Source: Haladaptatus sp. R4 (GTDB lineage: Archaea > Halobacteriota > Halobacteria > Halobacteriales > Haladaptataceae). Taken from it: a stretch of 64,000 bases of DNA. The DNA lies in the NCBI RefSeq assembly GCF_001625445.1, contig NZ_LWHG01000030.1, forward strand, positions 124,001-188,000. The letters run 5' to 3'. A program made the position numbers and the translations under genes. The notes under the pieces were generated by a model. The model did not search any database, was not told the origin of the DNA, and was given only the letters and a program-made list of their open reading frames with translations. Positions 27,952 to 36,914 of the stretch are shown piece after piece (the first letter of the stretch is position 1; every line of letters starts with the position of its first letter).

Positions 27952-28179
27952 ATGGTCTCGAATGGGACGTCGCCACTCTCCCCACTTGCCCAAGAAGCGC
28001 TTGATGCGCTCACGAATGCACTTCCGGATGAAGGAGAGCTCACGTATGAGCAAGCATATGCGATTTTGAAGGAAGAAGAAAGTCTTGGGCGGCCCGCTGC
28101 CGAGGATATCGTCGAACGGCTCTACATGAAAGGCTATCTCTACGAAGTCGAGGGGAAACTCCGGCTCACTGATTCGTAG
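27952..28179 (+). CDS. Small winged-helix-like protein
   Basis: 75 residues from ATG 27952; the longer frame from 27691 has a cysteine-rich, non-haloarchaeal N-terminus and is rejected. The protein reads LPDEGELTYEQAYAILKEEE, RPAAEDIVERLYMKGYLYEV and EGKLRLTDS, a helix-helix-wing outline similar to short haloarchaeal winged-helix proteins. Possible DNA-binding or adaptor role. Not linked to an operon. Confidence 0.6.
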   Translation: MVSNGTSPLSPLAQEALDALTNALPDEGELTYEQAYAILKEEESLGRPAAEDIVERLYMKGYLYEVEGKLRLTDS

Positions 28180-28231
28180 TCCCTATCACAGTACTTGCCA
28201 CCGCGCGATCGAAATGACCCGAGAGTGAGTG

Positions 28232-28399
28232 CTACGATTGATGAACAAGCTCTATTCGTTCAAGTTTTCCTCCGCACTCGGGACAGACGATGTGTGATGT
28301 CACTGCAGATGCTGTTTCACCACAGATAGTGCATTCATAGAGTGGTTCTTCTGGTTTCGGCGAGCGGTACCGCTTGATTATCGTGTCGAAAATGGACAT
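28232..28399 (-). CDS. Zinc-ribbon microprotein (55 aa)
   Basis: From ATG 28399 (an upstream ATG at 28414 is possible): a basic N-terminus IFDTIIKRYRSPKPEEP, then CTICGETASAVTSHIVCPEC, a CxxC-x(13)-CxxC zinc ribbon. It resembles the many small rubredoxin-like zinc proteins of haloarchaea. Convergent with the gene at 27952. Function unknown. Confidence 0.7.
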   Translation of the reverse strand: MSIFDTIIKRYRSPKPEEPLYECTICGETASAVTSHIVCPECGGKLERIELVHQS

Positions 28400-28504
28400 T
28401 CTCCTTCCCCACAACCAAGACTTCGAGAACCTATCTATAATAATTATTGGCCATGTTAATGGCTAGCGGGGAAAATCGATTCTAATCAGCGCAAGACTGT
28501 TCTG

Positions 28505-28807
28505 TCACTCACTACTCTTCATCGCGGTGAGTCTTGTTCTGATATCGTCGATCTGTCCACCAAAGCTCTCAATGAATGATTCCGTCTCATCAGTTGTGAT
28601 TGCACCCTGCTGCGTGGGCTCGATCAGGTTCTCTTCTTCGAGTATTCGAAGCGAATAGCGTATCTCGTGATGGTCATAGCCTGATTCATTCGCCATTTTC
28701 ACTATCCCGATCGGTTCGTTGCTAACAACCATCTGAAGAACCTCCAGATGCCGGTCAAGCATATCTACTTCTTCTGCGACACCATCAATCATCGTATCTG
28801 GTCGCAT
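28505..28807 (-). CDS. Winged-helix regulator, haloarchaeal
   Basis: 100 residues from ATG 28807. It has a leading coiled helix (AEEVDMLDRHLEVLQMVVSN), then PIGIVKMANESGYDHHEIRY and SLRILEEENLIEPTQQGAIT, a helix-turn-helix plus wing, and a helical C-terminus. This matches a common family of about 100-residue haloarchaeal winged-helix proteins of unknown target. It could be a regulator for the surrounding efflux genes, but nothing in the sequence links it to the palindromes. Confidence 0.7.
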   Translation of the reverse strand: MRPDTMIDGVAEEVDMLDRHLEVLQMVVSNEPIGIVKMANESGYDHHEIRYSLRILEEENLIEPTQQGAITTDETESFIESFGGQIDDIRTRLTAMKSSE

Positions 28808-28890
28808 GGAGCACGACGAGATAACTGTTCTCACATGTCCGTGTTTCACTTGCAAATCCTGTCATAGCGATTTAAATTGAGATTTCCCCG

Positions 28891-29118
28891 TTATTGTCGG
28901 GGGGCAACCGCTTCATAGATTAGGATGGTATTGTTACTGCAAACGGTGACAAGATAGTCTTCAACCGTGAATCGCACCTCAACATCGGCCTTTCTCGACG
29001 CACTTGCTTCGATGTATGTCTTTGAGCGCACCTGGGGTTACGTACTTGTACGGAGAGACCGTGGTTTGGCTGTCTGTCGTCTCCTCCGACGGGTCTAGTT
29101 GTTGCCGCTCGTCAAGGA
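28891..29118 (-). pseudogene. Small haloarchaeal protein, frameshifted
   Basis: On the minus strand one frame reads NVLDERQQLDPSEETTDSQT and VSPYKYVTPGALKD, and after removal of one A near 29012 another continues YIEASASRKADVEVRFTVED and YLVTVCSNNTILIYEA to TAA 28891-28893. The joined chain of about 80 residues looks like a HalOD1-sized acidic protein; both halves make sense only if joined. Start not found. Confidence 0.45.
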
Positions 29119-29188
29119 CGTTGACCGGGCACAAGCAGTTGGTATATTCCAAACAACGCTATATGCAGGTGGGCCAAACAGTGGACGT

Positions 29189-29965
29189 ATGCGTGAGTTC
29201 GTCTTCACGGTCGAATACGAGAAGGGTGCCGACGAGGTGATGGATCTGTTCATCGACAATCCGAAGCTCAAAGCGAAGACAATGGCGGTCCACGCGACGA
29301 CGGAGTCGATGTGGCGGCTCGACCGCATCACCGGTCCGTCCGAAGTACTGGAGCAGTTCGACTCGGTGATTGGTCGCGTGTCCGTCTGTAACGAGGTCAT
29401 CGGGATGTGTGGTGCGCCTGTGTTCGAGTGGAACTACGAAATTCTCTCCAGTTCGGCGGAGAGCCGCATTGTCTACTCTTGTCGCAAAGAAGGTGAGGGC
29501 GTTCAATCGATTCCGTACGTCGCTGCGAAACATATCGGGGAGGGGGTGTTGATGCAGGCGGTCCGTCGGGGGTCGCAGTACCAGTGGCGGTTACTTATCG
29601 ACGACGACGACACCGTCCGAGCAATCTACGAAGAGGTGGACGACGGCTTGGACGAGGGACTCACGCTCAGTGTCCAACGGCTCAGCGAACCAAAGTGCTG
29701 GTTTGACGACAGGGAGGCTGATCTCGACGGACTGTCTCCGGAACAACAGGCAGCGCTGGAAGCCGCCGTCGAATACGGTTACTACGAGTCACCACGTCGA
29801 AACACCGTTCAGGATATCTCCAAGAAAATCGGTATTCCGAACTCGACGCTTCAGTATCGGATCACTCGCGCGGAGGCATGGTTGGCTCAGCAGTTCGTCA
29901 CCGAGACGCTCGGAACCGAGGTTGACCAGCGAGTTGACCCGGTCGACCTTGAACTTAGTGCGTAG
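29189..29965 (+). CDS. Bat-like HTH_10 transcriptional regulator
   Basis: 258 residues from ATG 29189 (MREFVFTVEYEKGADEVMDL); the frame upstream of it is spurious. The N-terminal two thirds are the haloarchaeal Bat-associated sensor-like domain, and the C-terminus has LSPEQQAALEAAVEYGYYES and ISKKIGIPNSTLQYRITRAE, the HTH_10 DNA-binding domain typical of bacterioopsin-activator-like proteins. Such regulators respond to unknown ligands and frequently control neighbouring transport or catabolic genes. It is divergent from no close gene and lies 180 bases before the convergent MFS gene. Confidence 0.9.
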   Translation: MREFVFTVEYEKGADEVMDLFIDNPKLKAKTMAVHATTESMWRLDRITGPSEVLEQFDSVIGRVSVCNEVIGMCGAPVFEWNYEILSSSAESRIVYSCRKEGEGVQSIPYVAAKHIGEGVLMQAVRRGSQYQWRLLIDDDDTVRAIYEEVDDGLDEGLTLSVQRLSEPKCWFDDREADLDGLSPEQQAALEAAVEYGYYESPRRNTVQDISKKIGIPNSTLQYRITRAEAWLAQQFVTETLGTEVDQRVDPVDLELSA

Positions 29966-30146
29966 CGTCGGAACAGAATCAGCAAATAACGAACTGACCG
30001 AGACTATTCATCCACTGAAACAAGGCTGCAATTGTAACGGCGACAGGAAGGGGTATCGAAGAGGCGTACACCCGGAAACTAAATAACGAGGATACACGCA
30101 AGTTCTCTTCTCGAATCTCTACCGAGACAGTGGTACTACTACTTGA

Positions 30147-31490
30147 TTAGTCGGCGGTAACGGCAGCCGACGACTTCGAGGCAGACTGTTGGCGGTCAAG
30201 TAGCCAACTGACGATGGTCAGCGCGAGACCACCGACTACGAATAATGCCCCGATCCACGGCGTATCGATGAGTCCGAGACCGTTGTTGAACCCGGTGACC
30301 CAACCACCGACGTACGCGCCGACGGCGATACCAACGTTGAACGCGCCGATGTTGAGCCCGGAGACGACGTTTACCGCTTCGGGGGCGAGCCGTTCGGCTT
30401 TATTGACGATATACGTCTGGAGCGGCGGGACGTTCGCGAAGCCGACGACCCCAAGGAAGAACACCGTGACGATGCTCCACGTCGGGTCACTAGCGGTGAA
30501 CGTGAACGCTGCGAGGACGACTGCTTGCACGGCGAACAGTCCGACGAGTGTCTGCACCGCGCCGAAGCGGTCAGAGAGACGGCCGCCACTGAGGTTGCCG
30601 ACGAAAACGCCAGCGCCATAGAGGACAAGCAAGGCACTCACGGTGGTGGGTTCGAACCCCGAGATTTCACGGAGTATCGGTTCGAGGTAGGTGAACGCGA
30701 CGAACGTGCCACCGTAGCCAATGGCGGTCATCGCGAGCACGAGCAGGATTTGGCCTTCGGTGAGTGCCGAAATTTGATCGACAAACGAGCCCTGCTCCTT
30801 ATGTTCGAGATCGCGCGGGACGAGTATCCAGCTGGAAACGAAGCCGACTACGCCGAGGAGGACGATAGCCCAGAAGGTCGTTTGCCACCCGAAATTCTGA
30901 CCAATGTAGGTCCCGAACGGAACTCCCGTCGCAGTGGCAACGGTGAGACCGGCGAACATGATCGCGATGGCGCTGGATTCGCGTTCCTCCCTAACGATAT
31001 CGACAGCGATGGTTGACCCAATGGCGAAGAACACACCGTGGGCGAAGCCCGTGAGGATGCGAGCAAGTACGAGCAGTTCGTAAGTTGGGGCGAACGCCGC
31101 GACGACGTTCCCTGCCACGAACAACCCCATCAAGCTCAGCAGCAGCGTCCGCCGACCGATTCGGCTCGTTAAGCCAGTAATGACTGGTGCACCGAACGCG
31201 ACAGCGAGCGCGTATAGACTCACGAGAAGGCCCGCCGTCGCAACGCTGACACCGAGGTCGGTGCCGATGGGCGTCAGGAGGCCAACGATGATGAATTCGT
31301 TCGTCCCGATGGCAAAGGCACTAATCGTCAGCGCGAGCAGTGCTGCCGGATATGGGAAGAAGCGCGATATGTTCTCACTCTTCGGTGATCCATCACCGGA
31401 CGAGTCGTCGTGTGTTAGTTCAGATTGGTTCGACTGCACAGTTCGTCCGAGGAACGGAACCCGATTTAGCCCTCGTTCGGAATATTCCAA
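30147..31490 (-). CDS. MFS transporter, AraJ/YdhP-type exporter (12 TM)
   Basis: 447 residues. After a polar N-terminus of about 45 residues, 12 hydrophobic segments follow; SAFAIGTNEFIIVGLLTPIG is the hallmark first helix of AraJ/YdeA/YdhP-like drug or sugar efflux MFS proteins, and TSRIGRRTLLLSLMGLFVAG carries the inter-helix 2-3 basic motif. The central loop is acidic. The gene's start is 254 bases from a palindromic site (31744), with the intervening 31491-31936 stretch otherwise gene-free. Likely role: proton-driven export of small toxic compounds or sugars; substrate unknown. Confidence 0.9.
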   Translation of the reverse strand: MEYSERGLNRVPFLGRTVQSNQSELTHDDSSGDGSPKSENISRFFPYPAALLALTISAFAIGTNEFIIVGLLTPIGTDLGVSVATAGLLVSLYALAVAFGAPVITGLTSRIGRRTLLLSLMGLFVAGNVVAAFAPTYELLVLARILTGFAHGVFFAIGSTIAVDIVREERESSAIAIMFAGLTVATATGVPFGTYIGQNFGWQTTFWAIVLLGVVGFVSSWILVPRDLEHKEQGSFVDQISALTEGQILLVLAMTAIGYGGTFVAFTYLEPILREISGFEPTTVSALLVLYGAGVFVGNLSGGRLSDRFGAVQTLVGLFAVQAVVLAAFTFTASDPTWSIVTVFFLGVVGFANVPPLQTYIVNKAERLAPEAVNVVSGLNIGAFNVGIAVGAYVGGWVTGFNNGLGLIDTPWIGALFVVGGLALTIVSWLLDRQQSASKSSAAVTAD

Positions 31491-31743
31491 TCGACGGTTG
31501 GGGACTGTAAACCACTAATATAGATACTTGCTGTATACAACCGTTCTCTTTGTTCTGTGTCGGCTGGTAGTCGTCAGCTTTTCCATTGCTAAGATTGGGG
31601 GAGGTTTCACTTCGATTGTCCAGAAACACTGTGGAAGTCCACCCATAGACGCGTTAAACGGCTAATTCGGCATTTGGACTAGCATACAGGCGTCTTGTTC
31701 ATTCTGTATTGGTCCTCCTTTTCGAGAACCAAGCAGTACTGTG

Positions 31744-31762
31744 GTTAGTATATCATGCTAAC
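31744..31762. promoter_or_regulatory. 19-bp palindromic site, copy 4
   Basis: GTTAGTATATCATGCTAAC, one mismatch. It lies in the 446-base gap between the MFS gene and the hydrolase gene, both read leftward; the MFS gene is downstream of it. Confidence 0.6.
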
Positions 31763-31936
31763 TATGTCCCGTTCGATGCCTTGTCTGTTTTGAGCCAGTG
31801 TTTCGGAAATCCGAATCGGAAACCGATAGAACCTGTCGAGTCCTTCTTGGGCTGTTCGGGATTTTTCGACGGTGCATGCTGCACTTCGTGATCATCTTGC
31901 CGTTGTGTAGGTTGCTGTCGTTGATGAACTCGTGAA

Positions 31937-32812
31937 CTATCCGGCACGACCCCGAGCAAAGTACCCAGCCCGAATTTCATGAACGAGATGTCGATTCTTG
32001 GTCGTAAGATATGGCTCCCGAATACGCAGCGACGGCGGTTGAGTAAGTCGATTTTCGGTCCATGGGACGATGACGTCTGCCAATCGATCGTGGGCTGTTC
32101 GATATCCAATTGGTGCCGGTTGGTCGCCACGCTGGCCAGTGTAGGAGCCGAACTCTGAATGATTCATCCCCTGAATTTCGACCACCGTTGCATTTGCCGG
32201 GAGATTTCTGCGGCGGGCAGCGTACTTCTTCCGGTTGAGCACCGTGTCAGCGCTCCCGGTGACGCTCAATGTGGGCACGTTCGGCGTGACGTCTGCCTCA
32301 CAGTAAGAGGCGAAGAGGACGAGTCCCTCGACCCGACTGCGATGCTTGCTTGCGTAGCGACACGCCATCACCCCGCCGAGTGAGTGGCCACCAACGAACC
32401 AGCGGTCGATATTCGGGTGGCCGGCGACAACGCCATTGGCCGCGCTGGGATCGAACACTGCGAAACCCAATGGCATTCGTGGAACGTATACCGCGATGCC
32501 GGCCTGCGAAACGAGCGGTGCGAGCGAAGCGAGATACGCGTCTGGAGAGACATGGGCACCGGGATAAAATACGAATCCAGCTTTCGGTTCGACATCGGTT
32601 GGCACGAGTGCATACGTCCCGTCATGATAGCTGAGAGAAACGTTCTCATCGGCACGTACTGTCGCGAGTGACGCGTCACTTCCGGAAAGTGGATTTGTCA
32701 CGTACCACCCGAGTCCGATCCCAGCGACGATGAGTAGAATGAGACCCCACACTGCGACTCGTTCAGCGTTCGACCGAGCGAGTTCGACAACTGCCGACCA
32801 CGAGACATCCAT
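31937..32812 (-). CDS. Membrane-anchored alpha/beta hydrolase
   Basis: 291 residues from ATG 32812 (MDVSWSAVVELARSNAERVA). One N-terminal transmembrane helix (VWGLILLIVAGIGLGWYV) is followed by an alpha/beta hydrolase domain: AGFVFYPGAHVSPDAYLASL, VAGHPNIDRWFVGGHSLGG with the GHSLGG nucleophile elbow (about residues 145-150), LSVTGSADTVLN (acid) and QGMNHSEFG (catalytic His). The gene resembles the YqiA-like family of membrane-tethered hydrolases; the catalytic side probably faces outward. The C-terminal 45 residues are unusually basic for a halophile and may be out-of-family sequence after a frameshift. A palindromic site lies 150 bases upstream. Confidence 0.85.
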   Translation of the reverse strand: MDVSWSAVVELARSNAERVAVWGLILLIVAGIGLGWYVTNPLSGSDASLATVRADENVSLSYHDGTYALVPTDVEPKAGFVFYPGAHVSPDAYLASLAPLVSQAGIAVYVPRMPLGFAVFDPSAANGVVAGHPNIDRWFVGGHSLGGVMACRYASKHRSRVEGLVLFASYCEADVTPNVPTLSVTGSADTVLNRKKYAARRRNLPANATVVEIQGMNHSEFGSYTGQRGDQPAPIGYRTAHDRLADVIVPWTENRLTQPPSLRIREPYLTTKNRHLVHEIRAGYFARGRAG

Positions 32813-32963
32813 GGGCCGTATACCGTGACTCAGCTGAAAAGTCCGCCGTTGAGGCAACCGTTCTTGGACAACGGATGCACAGCACGAGTCATAATCGTGC
32901 AGGGACGATCCAGGGGACGAGTGATCCGGTTAAGAGTGTGTGTCTACAATCGGTCGCTCAAGA

Positions 32964-32982
32964 GTTACTATATAATACTAAC
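32964..32982. promoter_or_regulatory. 19-bp palindromic site, copy 5
   Basis: GTTACTATATAATACTAAC, one mismatch, 152 bases upstream of the hydrolase start and 57 bases beyond the end of the lipoprotein gene. Confidence 0.6.
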
Positions 32983-33038
32983 CTACATCGCCCACCGATT
33001 GAAAGTCGTGAGTCCTAAAAGTGGGAGTGGCCGTATCG

Positions 33039-33956
33039 CTACTCACCCGACGAGTAGTCGACGGTGACAAATTTCACGCCGTAAATATCATCCCAGTCAG
33101 TGTCTCTGTCCATCAACAGGATCATGAACGTCACTTTACCGTCTTCGACACCTGACTGCTTGAGGGCTGCAGGGTTGATAGAGAGGGTGTACTCGCCGTT
33201 CGTATCCTGGCTGACGTCCGACCGTTCAATAAGCGTACCGTCAGTTCGGGTGAACTTCGATCCGTTATCGAGCGACCCATCGGCGTAGACGAGGAAGAAA
33301 GGCTCACCGTCTACAGTTCCGTGTTCTGCGGGGTCGATCCGCTCCATCTTCGTGTCGGCAGTCACCTTTAGATCAAAATCCGAGTAGCCACCAGTACCAG
33401 CCTTTTGCTCGTTTGTGACTGTGACACTCTTGATGCGGTGACGATCCTCCTCCGTGTCCATCTTGTTTTGGAGCGGCGTATTCGGTTGCTTTGGTTCGTC
33501 CCAAGACTCTGTTTTGGTCGTGGTCGTCGTCTGCGTTGTCGTCATCTGTGTTGTAGTGGTTACTGTCGTGGTCGGTGTCGTTTGTGATGACGTAGTATCA
33601 GCTGTCGAACTCGCTTCGCTAGTCGTTGACGTGGTCCTCGTCGAGGACTGTGCGGACGTTTGTGGTTGCTGTGTTGTGGTCGTTGGTTGTGCTGCTGTTG
33701 TGGTGATCGATGTCGTGGTAGATGGTGTTGCTGACTGACCTGTCGTGGTGGGTTCCGTGGTCGATGACGATGGTTCCGAGCTTGCTGTTGGTTCACTCGT
33801 TTGTGTCGTGGGTGGTGCTGTCGTCGATGCGGCTGTGGTCGAATCGTGCGTTGTCGTGGCCTCGCTCGTTGTTTGTGTGGTGTCTCCGGTAAGTGACGCA
33901 CATCCCGAAACCATCAAACAAACGACTAACAGAATTGTTACAGATGTCTTTTTCAT
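33039..33956 (-). CDS. Exported lipoprotein with Thr/Ser-rich stalk
   Basis: 305 residues. The N-terminus MKKTSVTILLVVCLMVSGCA contains a lipobox (VSGC), so it should be lipid-anchored. A very long Thr/Ser/Gln/Ala-rich stalk (residues 25-150) precedes a folded domain (residues 165-305) with RHRIKSVTVTNEQKAGTGGY, GYSDFDLKVTADTKMERIDP and GKVTFMILLMDRDTDWDDIY. I do not recognise the C-terminal domain; similar stalked domains are common on haloarchaeal surfaces. It lies divergent from the DHA2 exporter gene across a 490-base gap containing a palindrome and a TetR-type operator. Confidence 0.75.
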   Translation of the reverse strand: MKKTSVTILLVVCLMVSGCASLTGDTTQTTSEATTTHDSTTAASTTAPPTTQTSEPTASSEPSSSTTEPTTTGQSATPSTTTSITTTAAQPTTTTQQPQTSAQSSTRTTSTTSEASSTADTTSSQTTPTTTVTTTTQMTTTQTTTTTKTESWDEPKQPNTPLQNKMDTEEDRHRIKSVTVTNEQKAGTGGYSDFDLKVTADTKMERIDPAEHGTVDGEPFFLVYADGSLDNGSKFTRTDGTLIERSDVSQDTNGEYTLSINPAALKQSGVEDGKVTFMILLMDRDTDWDDIYGVKFVTVDYSSGE

Positions 33957-34223
33957 GGATTTCTACGTTCTAGAACAAACGATTTTCTTACGAATCGCTT
34001 AAATCTATGTCATTTACGGCTGATGTCCCTGTTCAATGAGAACACACCGAATGATCAGATCACAGGGAGATTCGATGATAGTCGTGGAGAAATCGAGGTG
34101 CCTGTTGTCAGGGAGGCGAACATCGGAGCTCGAACAGTGATGGAGACAGTCGCTTCGGTTTGCTTTGTAAATCCCCTCAAAGGACGGGTTGAGTCGCGTA
34201 CTCCCGTTTTTCAGTAGTCGTTG

Positions 34224-34242
34224 GTTAGTATTGAATACTAAC
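34224..34242. promoter_or_regulatory. 19-bp palindromic site, copy 6
   Basis: GTTAGTATTGAATACTAAC, perfect arms, in the divergent region between the lipoprotein and the DHA2 exporter, about 200 bases from the latter's start. The rest of 33957-34447 holds the TetR-type operator described separately. Confidence 0.65.
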
Positions 34243-34385
34243 GTAGGCGAGTTTTATTTCTTAACAGGTCTCCCCCTTTCGAGTGTCTATCGTCCCATTC
34301 ATGGGTGTTTCAAGCTCCCTCCGGCATACACCGAGTAAACAGGACTGTTATTTCGGCTAATCTCATTCCAAAACTGTTTTATATT

Positions 34386-34426
34386 GACTGAACATACATT
34401 CAGTCCGTGTTCATTGAACGTTCATT
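34386..34426. promoter_or_regulatory. Tandem TetR-type operators overlapping the exporter promoter
   Basis: GACTGAACATACATTCAGTC (34386-34405) has perfect 7-base arms, and ATTGAACGTTCATT (34413-34426) contains the palindrome TGAACGTTCA. They start right after a TATA box (TTTTATATT, 34377-34385) and lie 22-62 bases before the exporter ATG, so a bound repressor would block the promoter. The tetR gene sits immediately downstream of the exporter. Confidence 0.75.
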
Positions 34427-34447
34427 CAGTCTCGTGGGGTACCCCCT

Positions 34448-36883
34448 ATGAGTGAGACTGTAAGTGATAGCAAGGACGGTTTCCTCGGTGATCTCGGACG
34501 CGAGCGCGCCGTCATCCTCGGCGGTCTCATGCTCGGAATGCTCCTCGGTAGTATCGATCAGTCAATCGTTTCTACCGCCTTACCGACCATCGTTGGCGAC
34601 CTTGGAGGCTCCGGGAGTCTCTCGTGGATTGTAACCGCCTACCTTATCACGACTGCGGTGACGACGCCGCTCTACGGGAAGCTCTCTGACCTCTACGGTC
34701 GAAGCATCATCTATGAGTTCTCGATTGCCGTATTCCTCATTGGAAGCGCGCTTTCCGGGCTCGCGGGCGACATTCCTGTCCTCGATCAGCACGTCAGCGG
34801 GATGGCGCAACTCGCCATTTTCCGCGCGATTCAAGGTATCGGTGCAGGCGGACTCATCGCTATGGCGACGACCATCCTCGGTGACATTTTCAGCCCGCGT
34901 GAACGCGGTCAGTACATGAGCTACATGATGCTTATCTTCGGAGCATCGACCATCGGCGGTCCACTCCTCGGTGGCTGGCTCACCGATAACGCCACCTGGC
35001 GCTGGATCTTTTATATCAACATCCCGATTGGGCTCGCCGCGATCACCATCATCCACACACAGCTTGATCTCCCCGTACCTGGGGAGAACCACGACATTGA
35101 CTACCTTGGTGCAGTTCTCCTCACTATCGCTGTTGGCTCCCTCATGCTGGTCACCTCGTGGGGGGGGTCGAAGTATGCCTGGGATTCCAACCAGATTTAC
35201 GGGCTCGCCGCTGTTGCCATTCTTGGAACCGTACTCTTCGTTGTACAGGAGCTACGCGCGAACGAGCCCATCTTCCCCGTAAACCTTCTTACGCGGCGGA
35301 CTGTTGCGGGCGTCGATATCCTGAGTTTCTGTGTTGGGGTCGGGATGCTCGGCGGTACCACTTACCTCCCCGTCTTCCTCCAGGTCGTTCTCGGGCAGTC
35401 TGCAACGAACTCCGGACTGTTGTTGCTTCCGCTTGTCGGTGGACTCATGATCACGAGTGCTCTGACCGGCCAGCTCATGACTCGTCTCGGGTATTACAAG
35501 CCCTTCACGGCCTTCGGCGCCGCGCTGGCCGCGTGCGGATACTACCTCCTCTCGACGATGGGTCCGAGCACCACCCAACTCTGGTCGAGCACTTTCATGT
35601 TCGTCACCGGACTCGGCCTCGGCTTCGTCATGCCGACGCTCACCGTCGCCGTTCAGAACGTCGTTGACCACAAGAACCTCGGCGTCGCCACGACGTCTGT
35701 GACCTTCAGCCGGAGTCTCGGGAGTGCTATCGGCGTCTCCGTCTTCGGCGCAATCCTCACGAACCAGCTCTCGGATCGTATCACTGACGCGGTTAAATCT
35801 GGCAGTCTCAGTCCACAGTCTGCGCAGGCCCTTTCTGGCGCGGGCTCGAACCTCAGCCCAGAAGCCCTGAAGCAACTACCGGACGCTGCCATCCCTGTCG
35901 TGAAGATGGCTGTGGCGAACAGCATCGACCAGCTTTTCCTCACTGGCTCAGTGATCATCGGATTCGCATTCCTCGTCGCACTCGTCCTCCCTAGCATTGA
36001 CCTCAGCGAAGAGGCGAACGTTGAGATGGGCGGAGAGATGGGTACCGAGGTGCCCGAGAGTGCGGGCACTAGTACCGACGGCGGAAACGACGTTGCCGAC
36101 ATGAACGACGGAAGTGAAATTGCCAAGATGAACGGCGGAAGCGACATAGACGACATGAATGACAGAAGTGAAAGTGTCGAGATAGACGACGAAAGTAAAA
36201 CCACCGACATGAACGACAGGAGTGACGTTGCGAGTACCAATGGTGGCATGGACGCTACCAGCGCCCACAGTAGCAGCGACATCGCCAGTACTGACGACAA
36301 ATCTGACGTCACCAACGACGCCACCTCCCTCTCTGACGATGAGAAGGTAGTCGATAAGAACCTCGATGGAGCGGATACCGAGAATGTCGCGCGTGACATC
36401 GACGCGGTCCGGACGGTCACACCGCCGGTCCTCCAGCCAGAACAGACAGCGAGCGTTCGGCTCGACATCCCCAACGCGACCGGACGCTTCCTCGTCCGAG
36501 AGACGGCAATGGCCAGTACGCCCCTCGTCGTCGAAACTAACCCCAGACCCATTCGCACTGCTCTTACCGACGGCACGCTCTACACTGTGTGGGAGTTAGA
36601 TGAACCGACTGACGTCTCACTTACCTACGAGACGACGGTACCCGACACACTCGGAGACGGTGACAGCGTCCACTTCGACGGCACGCTCGTCACTGCTGCA
36701 GACTCGATGACAATAAACGGATCTGAGACGATCCCTGTCGTCGATGATCTCTTCGAGCGTCTCGTCGTTCAGGACGAAGCCACAAATCAGGACGTGACAC
36801 TCGCTGCCGACCTTCTCGAACGCGATGACCTGACAGCCAACCAGTTCGAACACATCGTCGACAAATGGCTCAAGGACCAATGA
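34448..36883 (+). CDS. DHA2-family MFS exporter (14 TM) with a long C-terminal extension
   Basis: 811 residues. Residues 1-520 form a 14-helix EmrB/QacA-type proton antiporter: ILGGLMLGMLLGSIDQSIVS (helix 1 with the D), TALPTIVGDLGGSGSLSWIV, GKLSDLYGRSIIYEFSI (motif A), and QGIGAGGLIAMATTILGDIF (motif B, RxxQGxGA). Residues 520-625 are an acidic linker with imperfect 10-residue units of the type MNDGSE, MNGGSD, MNDRSE. Residues 650-811 form a beta-rich domain (VRLDIPNATGRFLVRETAMA; YTVWELDEPTDVSLTYETTV) not found in ordinary exporters. Followed after 31 bases by tetR; controlled by the TetR-type operators upstream. Likely multidrug or antibiotic efflux. Confidence 0.92.
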   Translation: MSETVSDSKDGFLGDLGRERAVILGGLMLGMLLGSIDQSIVSTALPTIVGDLGGSGSLSWIVTAYLITTAVTTPLYGKLSDLYGRSIIYEFSIAVFLIGSALSGLAGDIPVLDQHVSGMAQLAIFRAIQGIGAGGLIAMATTILGDIFSPRERGQYMSYMMLIFGASTIGGPLLGGWLTDNATWRWIFYINIPIGLAAITIIHTQLDLPVPGENHDIDYLGAVLLTIAVGSLMLVTSWGGSKYAWDSNQIYGLAAVAILGTVLFVVQELRANEPIFPVNLLTRRTVAGVDILSFCVGVGMLGGTTYLPVFLQVVLGQSATNSGLLLLPLVGGLMITSALTGQLMTRLGYYKPFTAFGAALAACGYYLLSTMGPSTTQLWSSTFMFVTGLGLGFVMPTLTVAVQNVVDHKNLGVATTSVTFSRSLGSAIGVSVFGAILTNQLSDRITDAVKSGSLSPQSAQALSGAGSNLSPEALKQLPDAAIPVVKMAVANSIDQLFLTGSVIIGFAFLVALVLPSIDLSEEANVEMGGEMGTEVPESAGTSTDGGNDVADMNDGSEIAKMNGGSDIDDMNDRSESVEIDDESKTTDMNDRSDVASTNGGMDATSAHSSSDIASTDDKSDVTNDATSLSDDEKVVDKNLDGADTENVARDIDAVRTVTPPVLQPEQTASVRLDIPNATGRFLVRETAMASTPLVVETNPRPIRTALTDGTLYTVWELDEPTDVSLTYETTVPDTLGDGDSVHFDGTLVTAADSMTINGSETIPVVDDLFERLVVQDEATNQDVTLAADLLERDDLTANQFEHIVDKWLKDQ

Positions 36884-36914
36884 TATCAGAGACATTGTGG
36901 CAAGAAGAGGAGTA

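Noticed and set aside
30630-30665. Sequence GGTGGGTTCGAACCCC resembling a tRNA T-arm
   Set aside because: It lies inside the intact MFS gene in coding frame, and no acceptor or D-arm is found around it.
33560-33901. Open frame of 113 codons rich in His/Arg/Gln on the minus strand
   Set aside because: It is the out-of-frame reading of the Thr/Ser-rich stalk of the lipoprotein gene.
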